Shown: piece by piece, positions 51,108 to 63,100 of the stretch
Layout: every line of letters begins with the position of its first letter
Numbering within the stretch: the first letter of the stretch is position 1
Source: Undaria pinnatifida
Lineage: Eukaryota; Sar; Phaeophyceae; Laminariales; Alariaceae
Assembly (NCBI GenBank): GCA_012845835.1
Contig: JABAKD010000016.1
Span: 19,460,696 to 19,524,695 of the forward strand
DNA length: 64,000 nucleotides
Reading direction: 5' to 3'
Program-made: the position numbers and the translations under genes
Notes under the pieces: model-generated
The model's database searches: none
Told to the model about the DNA's origin: nothing
What the model saw: the letters and a program-made list of their open reading frames with translations, nothing else

Positions 51108-54100
51108 CTTCAAAATACGCGGCAATTAGTTTACGTGGGACGGGGAACGGGAAGAGGGTAGGGGCGGCGCAAGGATAGGGATTGGTGGCAGGGGTGGACG
51201 GGGGCGGCGGCAGCAGCGATAACAGAAGATGCGGCGAAGGCAAAAACCGGTCGGGGAGGTGTCGGGAAAATCAAAGTGAGGGAAATGGAAGGGAAACAGC
51301 TGGCGGGCGGAGGTATGACGGCGGGAAGGCCGAACCGCGGTATCGTATCGCACGAGCCATCGTTGGAGATCTCATTGCAAAAATTATGCATCAAAATATA
51401 TTTCACACTGACTCCACGGAGATTTGCCCCAAAACCAAGGGCCAAACTACTAATGGAACTCACAGCTCTACAGAAATTCGACGAACCAATTTTAATCAGT
51501 CACCAACAGGGGGGCGGTGCTGCTACGAGTTCGGCTAATTTAGTCGATACTCCATTTTTGGTGGACATCAACTGTCCTTACGTACGTACGGAGGAAGAGC
51601 CATCCAGAAACACACAAACGGTTCTTACCTCATGGCTCATGTGCTGGAACTGAGCAGACACAATGCTCGGGTTGAGGACGGCACCTCGAAAGCCAGGTTC
51701 CGTCAGATTTCTTATTGTCATATACTCCTGCGCGCGGCGTCACGTGCAAACCAAGTGAGCAAGCGAGGGGTTAATAGTAATGTCAAGGTCCAGGCCATGG
51801 TCAAGGCAAATGTCAACGTCGAGGCCAAGGTCAAGATCACGGTCAAGGTCAATGCCAATGTCAAGGTTAGGGCGAAGGTCAAGGTCAAGGCCGAGGCCGA
51901 GGTCAAGGACAAAGCCGAGGTCAAGGTCAAGGCCGAGGTCAAGGTCGAGGCCAAGGTCAAGCCCACGGTCAATGTCAATGTCAAGGTCAATGCAAGTCAA
52001 GGCCAAGGTTAAGGCGAAGGTCAAGGTCAAGGCCAAGGTCAAGGTCGAGGCCAAGGTCAAACCCACGGTCAATGTCAATGTCAATGTCAAGGTCGAGGCC
52101 AAGGTCCCCCACGGTCAATGTCAACTTCAATGTCAAGGTGGAGGTCAATGCAAGTCAAGGTCAAGGTCAAGGTTAAGGCCAAGGTCAAGGTCAAAACCAA
52201 CGCTACGGTAGGGGGGGTACGCCCACTTCGACCGAGCATAGACCACCGGAGCAAGAGGTGTTGTGTTTCGCTAAAAACAACGCTCATAAAAATGCTTTCA
52301 TTTTTTTTTCTTGCATCGCAGTAAACCGTCCCCTGGTGGCGGTGCCCATAGCGAAGAAACCGAAAAGCGCCATGATCAATATTGCAAAGAAACAAGGTAG
52401 CCACGAGCTCAAGCCTGATCAAACCCACGATAGGGGGGGGAAAACCCCAAACTTCGCTTCCCTATATAGGCCACCCGCGCGAATGGCTCTGTACCTCGCT
52501 CTCTGTTTACGAGTGCACCGTACCAAGCACTTCCATGGCCGTGGCGCATGTCGTGAAACACAAAAACACGAAAAAAATGAGGATTACAAACAATTTAGGT
52601 ATAGCGTAGCCATTGGTTCCGACCCTACCGTATACAGCAGTAGCCTTGGTCGCCCATAAATGGGGACCCCTCTACCGCATACAGTAGTAGCCTTGGTCGT
52701 CCCAAAAGGGGAACCCCTACCGTATACAATAGTAGCCTTGGTCGCCCCTAAAGGGGGACCCCTCTACCGTATACGGTAGCCTTGGACTCAAGGTGGAGGT
52801 CATTGTCAAGGTCAAGACGTATGCTACCTTTAGAGGTGCACCTCTTTCTTCTGAGGCTCGTTTGTTATGGAGCTCTACGATGGCCGAAAACCGTGGGTGC
52901 GAGAAAAATCGAAAGCCAAACCGATGAACATGGTAAACCGTAAATGTCTAATGCTCTTCACACAATACTCAGTATCCATAGCTCCTCGGTTGCTCGGGTG
53001 CCCCGTGGGTTTCGGCAACAAAATGCTGCCTTTCTCAAGGCCAACGTCTATGTCGAGGTCAAGGCCGAAGACAACGCACATAAACTAGGAACACAACGAA
53101 GGAAGAAAGGAAGGAAGGAAATAACTAAGAAAGAAGAAATTTTATGTGATTTTGAGCCAAATTGGAGTGTCGGCGATTACACATGTTATTGCAAGCAACA
53201 AAGGCGGAAGGGGGGAAGGGGTCTGTCAGTCTGGCAATAACGCGGGCTAACTCACGATGTAGATTCTTGCAGACTCGGCATCCATAGCCACCAACCGCCT
53301 CTTGTCGTCCGCCGTCATGCAAAGCTGACGTTGTAAGCAACGAGGAACAAGGAACCGGTCACCGGTGGCAGAGGGCGACGAAAGAGGGTTTTTTAGTTAC
53401 TTGTTCGCCGCGCTGAGGACGGATTGTACACGGTGACAAAAAAAAGGCACAAGGAGCTGAAGACCTTTAAGGTATACCAGGGTATACGTATGATACGTAC
53501 CAGGTATCGACGATCGAATTTCACTCAGCGACAACGACAAAATTAATATGACGACTATGTAACTGCGTGGCAACGAAGGGATTCACACGACAACAAGGAA
53601 ATTCATGCCGCCATGACGACGACATTACGAGGTGACAAACAAGCTAACCCGGGTGTGATGGCTGCCGAAAATTATATCAAACCCCAACGCTCAAACCCTA
53701 AACCCTAAACCAAGGCGGGCAACGTGACGGCTTGGCGTGAACTGGAGAAGGACCAAAACACAGGGCACCCGCATGTTGTTCATCGCGTCTGATGACTTGC
53801 TCACAATGTCAGAGGTAAACCAAGATCACGGGCTAGCAATCAGCGCTGACGGGTATCATAGCTCCGTGGTCATGGTGTATCTCCTACAAAAGCAGAATCT
53901 GGAGTCCAAATAACCCCAAGTGCCGACCGCCGGCTTTTACTGGTTTGGATTAATCTCTAAAAACCGCATGATGTGGGGTTCAAATCCCCGCAACGTCCTT
54001 TGTCGGCACGCGATCCTCGCCAAAGAGTCCTCCAATCTACCCGTAGCCCTACCCTATCCTACCCTACCCTACCCTGCTCTACCTTACCTTACCCTACCCT

Positions 54101-57100
54101 ACCCTACCCCACCCTACTCTACCCTACCCTGCTCTACCTTACCTCACCCTATCCTACGCTACCGTACCCTACTAAAGCATACTCTACGTTAACCTATCCT
54201 ACCCTACTCTACCCCACCCTACCCTGCCCTACCCTACCCTACCCTACTCTTCCCTATCCACCATTCAATGTCCAGACGGTCGAATTCGCAAGCTCGTGCC
54301 AACCCACCACAACACTCACCTGGCTAGCAAACATGTTGGCGAATTTACACTCCACCTTCACGATCAAAACAAGGACCATGTGCGCGAAGGCGAAAACGTC
54401 CTGACTGGGATGGCACGGAACCTGTCTACCCTGCATTGCTTCGGGCGGAGTTCCCCCGAAAGTTCCCCCCCGCCGCATGTCACCGATCGCTGTTGTTGTT
54501 ATTGTTGTTGTTGTTGTTGTTGTTGTTTTCACGCCGTGTTGGTGTGAAGTTGGTGGACGCGGGTAGGACAAGGAAGGGCGGGAGGCGGGGCGAGAGTGTT
54601 ACGTTCGGCCAAAATAGTGGTGATGGCTGTGATGGCAGCGATGGCGTTAGCGGCAACGTTAACAGTTCCAATGGCATAATCGGTAACGGCGGTGGCAGTG
54701 GAAGGACATCTCCGAGCGAAGAAAGACGTACTGCAGTTTATAAATGCATACACCTAAACCATCCAACCACTTTATTGCACACGTACCGTTCCTACCCCTG
54801 CGCCCCCGGCCCCCACCCCACCGTCCTTCTCCATCCCGTGCAAAACGCTTTCCGAAGCCAACAGAAAAACCACAGCACACGACACCACAGCACAGCACAA
54901 CAACTTCACAGCACAGCACCGCACACTACACCACAGCACACACTGGACCACTTCTCATTGTTTTTCGCTCACCACGGGCCAGGCCAAGGTCCGCTATCTT
55001 GCCCGTTGTTTTGGTACCCGGGCCGGAGGAGAAGACTAAGATGTTCTCAGCCTTTATGTCGTTGTGCACGTAACCGTTGTCATGCATACAGCTAGCCCCG
55101 GTGCCGCCCTCGATGATCAGGCTGCAAGTATTGCCGGGATTCAGCGGAGACGGAGGGGGGGGGTGTTGCGATTGTCATGCATCGCCGTAGTCCGTAGGAG
55201 CGTTGGGCGGGAGGCGGGAAGGCGAGGGGCGTCTTCATTCATTGCATGCCTTGTAGTCATGTAACTTGTGGCCACCCATCCTCTCCAGACGGAAAACCGT
55301 AACCTACAACAATTACAACAACAACAACAGCAGCAGCAGCAGCAGCGGCAGCGACAGCGGCTGCGCCACCGCCAACAACGCCAACAGCACCAACAACTCC
55401 AACACCGCCAACAACGCCAGCAACAGCAGCAGCAACAGCAGAACAACAACAACAACAGCAACAGCAACAACAACAACAGCAACAACATCAACATCAATAG
55501 GAACAATGATGTTATAATAATAAATATCATGAGTGATCGCCGTTGAAGATTATGACATGCTACACATTGTCGGATAGCAAACATAATGGCAACTACACGA
55601 CGTTACGACAATAACACCAACTTCAAAACAAAACAAAATGCTCAGGGGATATATCGATAGGGGTAGGGGGTGGAAATTAAAAACGTTTCTTATTTTTTCA
55701 AGATATTACTTGTTTTTGATGGTAGAGGGAGACCATATAACAACAATCCGAGCAACATAAATTAGATCCCTCGTTTCGTGGATTCCCCATGTTGGCTTGA
55801 TTCTACGCTATGTGATGTGTACGCGTAATCGGCATTGTAGCTCATGCTGCTGCACATTGAAGGATGGCAAACATGGCAGACATTTCGTGATGTATACCAG
55901 AAGGAAAGAATGAAAAAACGAAACGACGATGGCAACGACCTTGGAAGGCAAGACTGGAATGAATATGCTATATATTCTTAGTCAACCTCACCGCATGACT
56001 TCACTCTCGACCATTTTGGTCCGTTTGGCGATGTCTTCCAAAAGATCCCCGTCAGCCAGCGGGTACACCAGCCAGAAGTTGTTCTGGTCGGTATCATTCA
56101 TTCCCAGCGCCTGGTTGATATGGGGGTGGTCCGGCATCCTACGCACGGCGAACAAATATCAACGTAGGAGGACGGGCGGGGGGGTTTAGGAATAGGGGCA
56201 AGGGATAGCGGTGGGATAACAGGCTCGGGTGAATACGAAGGGGCGGGGGAATAGGGAATAGGGACAACGAGTAAAGGTGGATGGACGGTGCTGGGTCAAT
56301 AGCTAAGGAGGGGAGGCGAGGCAAGGAAGACTGTGTGTGTTTTTTCATGTACCTTAAAAGACAGTACGGCGCAACACGTGACGGCACAGCAAAGCACAGC
56401 ACACTAAAAGCCGCAGCGTGTGGCACCGCCGCAAGGCACGGCACAACACGATACACCACAGCACAGCACAATATGGTACAGCACACGTCACTATTAATAG
56501 ATATTATGCCAAGCGATTTTACAGGGTAGCAGACAACCGCCACTACAGAGGGACTTCTACCGTGCAGCGGTAAATCCCCTAGGCTGCTTTCACTTTCTGG
56601 AAAAAAATTGTGAGTGTTCGACGTTGAAGCTCAGTCATGCCGCACATTGTCGAGCGGCAACAAAACCTTAATAGCGACGAAGCGCTGCACAGCAACAGCA
56701 CCACGAACGCGATAACAACAAAAGACAACAGCGCTGCACACCAACAACAGCAGAAGTAACTCGATAGTATCGAAAGACAAAGCGCTGAGCACCACCAACA
56801 ACCACAGCAGCCATGCAATAGAAACATTATACAGTACAATGCGTTGCACATCAACAGCAGCGGTAACGCAAATATACTGCAACCCTCGCTAGGATTCGTG
56901 CTGGTGAATGTTTGAAACTGGTGTCAACCATGTGCATAGGTGGGAAGCAGGAAAGACCCAACCCAACCCGAGTAAACCAAGTCCAGCCCAACCAAACCCG
57001 AGAAGATGCTGGGATCGTGCCTCATTCACCACCTTACTAGCCATTACCCTGATCCCCGTCGTCGAATGGGACGCGCACGCACCAAAACACGCATAAAAAA

Positions 57101-60100
57101 ACGGGCATGCGGGTCTAGGGATCATCCCCTATTGTTTTACATTGTCGGAAATCAGAATCTCGCTGTGCTCGAAAATAAAATTGAAAGACAAAGAGCTGCA
57201 CAGCAACAGCAACGATAACGAAAAATAAAAAATCAATTACCCTGCACACGTCCTCACCTGATGAGGACATCCATTTCCGCGAATAATCCCATCCGGCCGA
57301 ATCCCATGTCTCCATCGCCACCCTGGTTAGATGTCGGCGGGGGATTAGGAAGGGCACACGCGCTCAGGTACACCGTATACAGCATGTCTATTGGAGTGAC
57401 CACACATCGGACAGATCACAATCTAGATTATCAAGTAACCACACATTGAACAGATCACGATCTAGATGATCAAGTAGCCACACATGGGACAGATCACGCT
57501 AGGTGATCTATTTTACGGAGATCTATCATAGTTAGTCGCATGAATGACAAGATAAAAACTGTGGGGAGGGAATAAACATCCCCGTTTGCTTTTAGCATTC
57601 ATTCGAGAGTATGTTTGTTTCCCGGTATACTAAACGCATTACAGATCCCTCACACCAGTACAGACCAGTCGTCAAATAGGACAGCTCCACTCGACTGAGA
57701 ATGGGGCAGATGCTGCCTTTATCGTGTTCCACTTCGCCCAATTTACAATGGACCTCAGGGATTATTGAAAAATAACATGTATCTGTCGGGGCATGATGTG
57801 TAGTGCAGGATCGGTAGAGTAGATCGTGATCTGTCCAATGTGTATCCTCCGGCAGATGGGGAAAAATAAAGCTTTAGCTCACCACACTTCCACGTATTTT
57901 CTTACGCGTCGTGTGTCGTTTCATACGCGTCGTGTGTCGCTTTAGAAGACATGCTGTATGTGTTGTACTGTGCGTATGCCCTTCCCAATTCCCCGCCGAC
58001 ATCCAACCAGGGGGGCGATGGAGGCGACATGTCGGGCGTCATGGGGTTCGGCCGCATGGGCATTTTCAGCGAGGTGGAAGTCCTGATCAAGTGACCCAAT
58101 CCCCCGCCGACATCCAACCAGGGGGGAGATGGAGGCGACATGTCGGGCGTCATGGGATCGGCCGGATGGGCATGTTTAGCGAGATGGAAGTCCTGGTCAC
58201 GTGTTCAGGACTTCCACCTCGCTACACATGCCTATGCGGCGGAACCCCATGACGCCCGACATGTCGCCTCCATAGCCCCCTTGGTTGGATGTCGGTGGGG
58301 GATTGAAGGGTACACGCACAGGTACATGATATACAGCATGTCTATTGGAGTACCCACACATCGATCACGCTCTAGGTGATCTATTTTACGGAGATCTATC
58401 GTAGTTAGTCTGTTGAAAGACAAGAAAAAAACGGTGGGGAGGGAAGAAACATCCCCGTTTGTTTTTAGTTTTCATTCGAGAGTATGTTCGTTTCCCGGTT
58501 GACTGAACGGCTATACAGAGCCCCCACACGAGTACAGACCAGTCGTCACATAGGACAGCTTCAGCTCGACTGAGAAAGGTGGAGATGCTGCCTTTATCGT
58601 GTTTCATTTCGTCCAATTTACAATGGACCTCAGGGATAGGTGAAACAGATCATGTATCTGTCGGGGCATGATGTGTAGTGCAGGATCGGTGTAGTACAAA
58701 TCCACCCCAGCAATTATGTTCTATAATAGAGCATCCGGATTCCACCCGGCAACCTGATCTTTGTATAGGCAACGCAGACCATACAGAGCAGGGATCGGCC
58801 TTGTCTGAAAGACGCAAATCTTCAATAGATCATCAATAGGAGGGATGATGTCGCCTGTGCGATGTGTTCAAGTAACGGTAAGAAGGACCATGGTGCACGG
58901 TGCCATAAGGGGAGGGCGGGCGAGGGTGCACTCATTTCATGCGCATACTCTCGCATCCCTACAATGCCGGCACGGAGCACGTCGGAGTTTCGTCGACCAG
59001 GCAGATCTCGCGTGCGCCAAGCGTGAACATGTTGATTGCTAGGGGAGATACTGCAACATATTGAGCTTCTCTTACCGTAATTATATTTATTTGCACCTGT
59101 GGCACCGGCATTTTTATTGTTCATGCTACAAGGAGCAGCGTGAGATTCAACATCGACAACTAGAAATAAGTATTATCAGAAGAAGGGAGGGAAGAACGGA
59201 GGTATGACGTAAGGAAGGTACGAAGCAATGCCTGCGGCCGCGAGCAGACACACAATCAAAAAAGCGAAACGAAAAAAAAAACTTACACGAGAACGTGACC
59301 CGGGTGCCAGGATGTACTTGTACATACAGGATGTAGGCACCGCGGAAGCAGGTCCAATGCCTCACAATCAGAAAGTCATCACAACCATCACCATCACCAC
59401 CACAATTTCGTCCCTGGGAGTGCTAAATAGTAGTTTTATAGCAGGAGTGATCGACGTTGAAGCTCATGCTGTGCACATCTTCGGATGACAAGCAACAAAC
59501 TGGCCGGTATATAAAGAGTACTACAGTACGAATGACAACATTCAAAGCAGTAGCAAATACATGCATACTTGTATGACGCGATTTTTCTTCGGCTTCTCTT
59601 CTGAGGATCTTTCCATTGCCATGGTACTTGTATACCTTGTCCATCCAAAACCGACCTTGAGAGAAACGATGAAAACGCAACTCAGTGAGCAATGACACGG
59701 TCTGGCCACAATATCAGTAGTATTGGCAACCGACGTGAGGTACGGCAGAATAGAGGTGTACCGATTATTTCATGATGCTCCTCACTCGAGAGGAGCTCTA
59801 AAAGAAAAAAAAAACTCTCCCAAAAACTGAAATGGGAAAAAGATGAAACTGCTCCAATATCCAATGAACAATTCCATGGCCTCCGTAGGTACACCACGAA
59901 AACAATTGCAAAATAAATCCGAAAATTCCGACGACTTTGGGCTAAGAAGTCCCGTGATTCAGAACACCTTTCAGACAAAATTGCTACAGTACGATATCGC
60001 TATCGCAGAACGCGCCCAAACACAACTACTGCTACTGCTATACTAAACGCTATATAGTCCAACGACATCGGGGAGCTTTTCACTCGACGACCCCGACCCC

Positions 60101-63100
60101 GTCACCACTCGCAATTATTCTGGTCAACAAAAAAAAGGGCTACTCCTATGTTTTTTTTTTCCTTTTATTTTTCACGCTTCGATTTTCCAGCTTCTGGACA
60201 AGCCGTAGTCACAAGTGTCGTCCCTCCCCCCCCCCCGGTTCTTGCCTTCAACTTTTATCGCGCATCGGGTTCAGCAATCCCACTGCTCGCCCATTTTACA
60301 TCGAGTGTTGCTAACTCACGCTCTGGCGCTTTCCGCCAGTCAATTTGTGCGCAAGAAAAAATCCCTCCGAATTTATGCGAGTATGCACTCGGGGGGGCTC
60401 GAACTCACGAAACTCACCTATACCAAGCTCGAGGATAATCTGATACGTCACCGGGGCGACCGGCCTCATGGTATCACTTGTCAAGTTTCACCGCCTTGGA
60501 TGTCTTCATGGTGCACGTGATTCCGAGGGTATCCCGAAGACAAAACAATTCGTAAGCCCATCGGGTTTATTTTTGGAAGTAGCTTGTGAAGAAAAAACGC
60601 GGGTACAACTCTAAAGAAATAACACGCTTAAGAAAATTGAGCTATCTCACCGCTTTTAAGGTTTTCATGGCGCCGGTGAACCCAAGGTCCGGCATGGACA
60701 CCATCCTGACACAGCCGGAGCCTCCCTCCCCCAAAACCCTCCCCAGAGCCATCCCCGGGGGGTCCACCGTAGCGGCAGTGCCAGCAGTAGCAGCAGTTGC
60801 AGCAGCAGACACCACCCTTTCAGCAATGAGGACGGCGATAGGGTCGCCGGTGGCGCGCGCACGCTCTACGCAGGCGTGATGGTACTTGCCCGGGAACCAG
60901 CTCTTAATTGCACCGGGTACGCTGTTAGCCGGGAGGGGGTGGAGGAGCTCCACCGTGGGAGATACGGCCACTGCCGGGGTTGCGTCGTGCTGTGGTGGGG
61001 GGGGGCGACCCTAGATAGGACGAGACGAGCGGGGAGGGGTAGGGGGGGGGGAGGTGGGGTGATGACAGGGGAGGTGTGAGAGGCGGAGAGAGGGGGTGCG
61101 CGGGGGGGAGACGACCATAGGTGGGATAAGACGAACGGGTGGGGGGGGGGTTGGAAGAGGGGGTTGAGGGTAGGGATATGTGAGTGAGGGTAGGGCAAGG
61201 GGGTTGAGGGCAGGGAAATGGGGCTGAGGGCAGGGAAGGCCGGATGAGGGCAGGCGACGAGGGGTGAGGGCAAGGTAATAGCGAATTAGCGCAGTGGACG
61301 AGGGGGGGGGATCCTTCAACGTGTGTGCAGTGCGCACGGACAGGGTGAGTGTAGACGTGGTTGGCAGAATGTTTGAGACCATGGCGGTGGTGGATTGGAA
61401 ATGTCAAGAAATGTCCTCGCATATAGCATGATGGGGGGAGCGGGCGGGCGGGCGGGCGGGCGGAGGGGGTTACACCACGCGCGAGCAGGTAAAGCGCTCT
61501 TCGTTTGTAGTTTTTCAGCGCCGTCAAACCCATCGCCGCTATGTGGTGGGCTGAAATTCGAGATCAATACTCGATTGGTGTACAGCAGGCATTCTTGGAG
61601 ATGGGAATGGGGAGGTGTTACCACAGGCGAACACAGTTATTTATGGTTTACACACTGCATAGTTTTTCATTACGGCCGAACCCATGGTGGTGGCGGGTCA
61701 GGTCTCTGATACATTCCAGTATACTGACGCAGTTCTCGTAAATATCTACTGATGGAGGCTGCCAGTGCCCAGATATTGATGGGAGTACAACCTTGAGGTA
61801 CGCATGATACCCACCAAAATCTGAAGACTCAATCGGCTATTCTAATAGCAGTGGAAATGCTGAACAACGAGCACTGTGTGTATCATACCTGGTGGCTATA
61901 AACAAGAGAGCTTGTTTCGGCTTGTCACGAGGTGCTCTTAAATCGGGCTACCCGCTACGAGCATAGCGCTTTCTTCATCTACCGGGACTACTGATACCGC
62001 TAGTGGTGGTGGTGGCGGTGCTGCGTTTCCTGCTTGCTGCTCGCGGGCGATGCGATTTTTGCTCGTTGCACCATCCTGACGAAGGCCCGCAAATCGGTCA
62101 CCACTGGCTTCGCCAACCCACGTGCCGACTACCGTCACAGGCAGAAGGCTTCGTTGGCTTGCCTAGCCTAGTAGCCTAGCGATTTCGTTTTAATAGTCGT
62201 GATATCCTGCCGAATCGCAGCCCTATGCACTGCGTTGTATGCAGTTTCTCGGCCGATTTTACGTCTACCGTTTTGTAGGCGCTAGTGCCTACCTGGCGGT
62301 GCCCTTGCAAGTGCTCTATGCTATACTAGTGGTGAATACTGGTGATCACTGCTGCCGTACGATCAAGTTGCACGCCCGCTGTTGTGCAAAAACTAGTAGG
62401 TGGGGTAGCTGCTGCTGCCGGTGTTAGCCCGTGAAATGCATGGTGCTGAAATAGCATCCCACAGTACAAGTACATAGAGGGCGTTTTGTCTGTACGGACC
62501 GTTGCACCTCGCACGTACCGCTCTAAACACAAGTTGATAAGAAAGTAAAGTTTACCGCCGGCGGAGTTTTCGGCGAAAGGGAGGCGGAAGGGGAGGAGGG
62601 CGAGATCAAGGATGAGCACCAAAAGGAGTGCCCACCTGCAACCCCGAGAGAGTCCCCTCGAGCGTACCGGGGGTACGCCCCTCCGGTGCGGAGCTATGCG
62701 AGGGTGGGTTAGGGTGCCATAGGGTACTGCAGGTGCTCGGCGGGTGTGCGAAGTGACTGCTGTGGCTGATGTAATGTTTGCGCCATGGAACGATCACCGC
62801 GCTGGATCGAAAAGAAACGCCACACCAAGCAAGATCAAAAGACGCTTTGCCTTCCTTCGAAAACCACCTCAGGCCCAACGGATGACCACCGAGAAACACT
62901 GTGCCACCTCGTGGATCATACACTCTCTCACCTGCTGACCGCCGTCCGCATTAACTTCTTGGCTCGTCGCCGGCTCGCTGCCACGGTTATCCTCGCGGGT
63001 TGCAGGAGGAGCAGGATGAGCGCTCTCATTGGGATGTAATCGTGGCGATCCCATGCCGCCCTTGTTCTGTTTAGATTTGACCTCAGATTGCTGCTGATGT

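Larger units (their letters stand above)
57410..58720. repeat. Local duplication around the alpha-C exon
   Basis: 57410-57850 and 58340-58720 are two copies of one intron segment (shared: GGAGATCTATC, CATCCCCGTTTG, TATCTGTCGGGGCATGATG). Copy 1 has it once (29510-29860). Between them lies a cluster of extra alpha-C exon copies. Confidence 0.75.

Noticed and set aside
51632-52211. VKVEAKVK- and LTLTLT-type ORFs
   Set aside because: Translations of the AAGGTC array in an intron.
58231-58379. Gene on the plus strand through the antisense exon copies
   Set aside because: The open frames only follow duplicated exon pieces and intron; no start or further exons are apparent.
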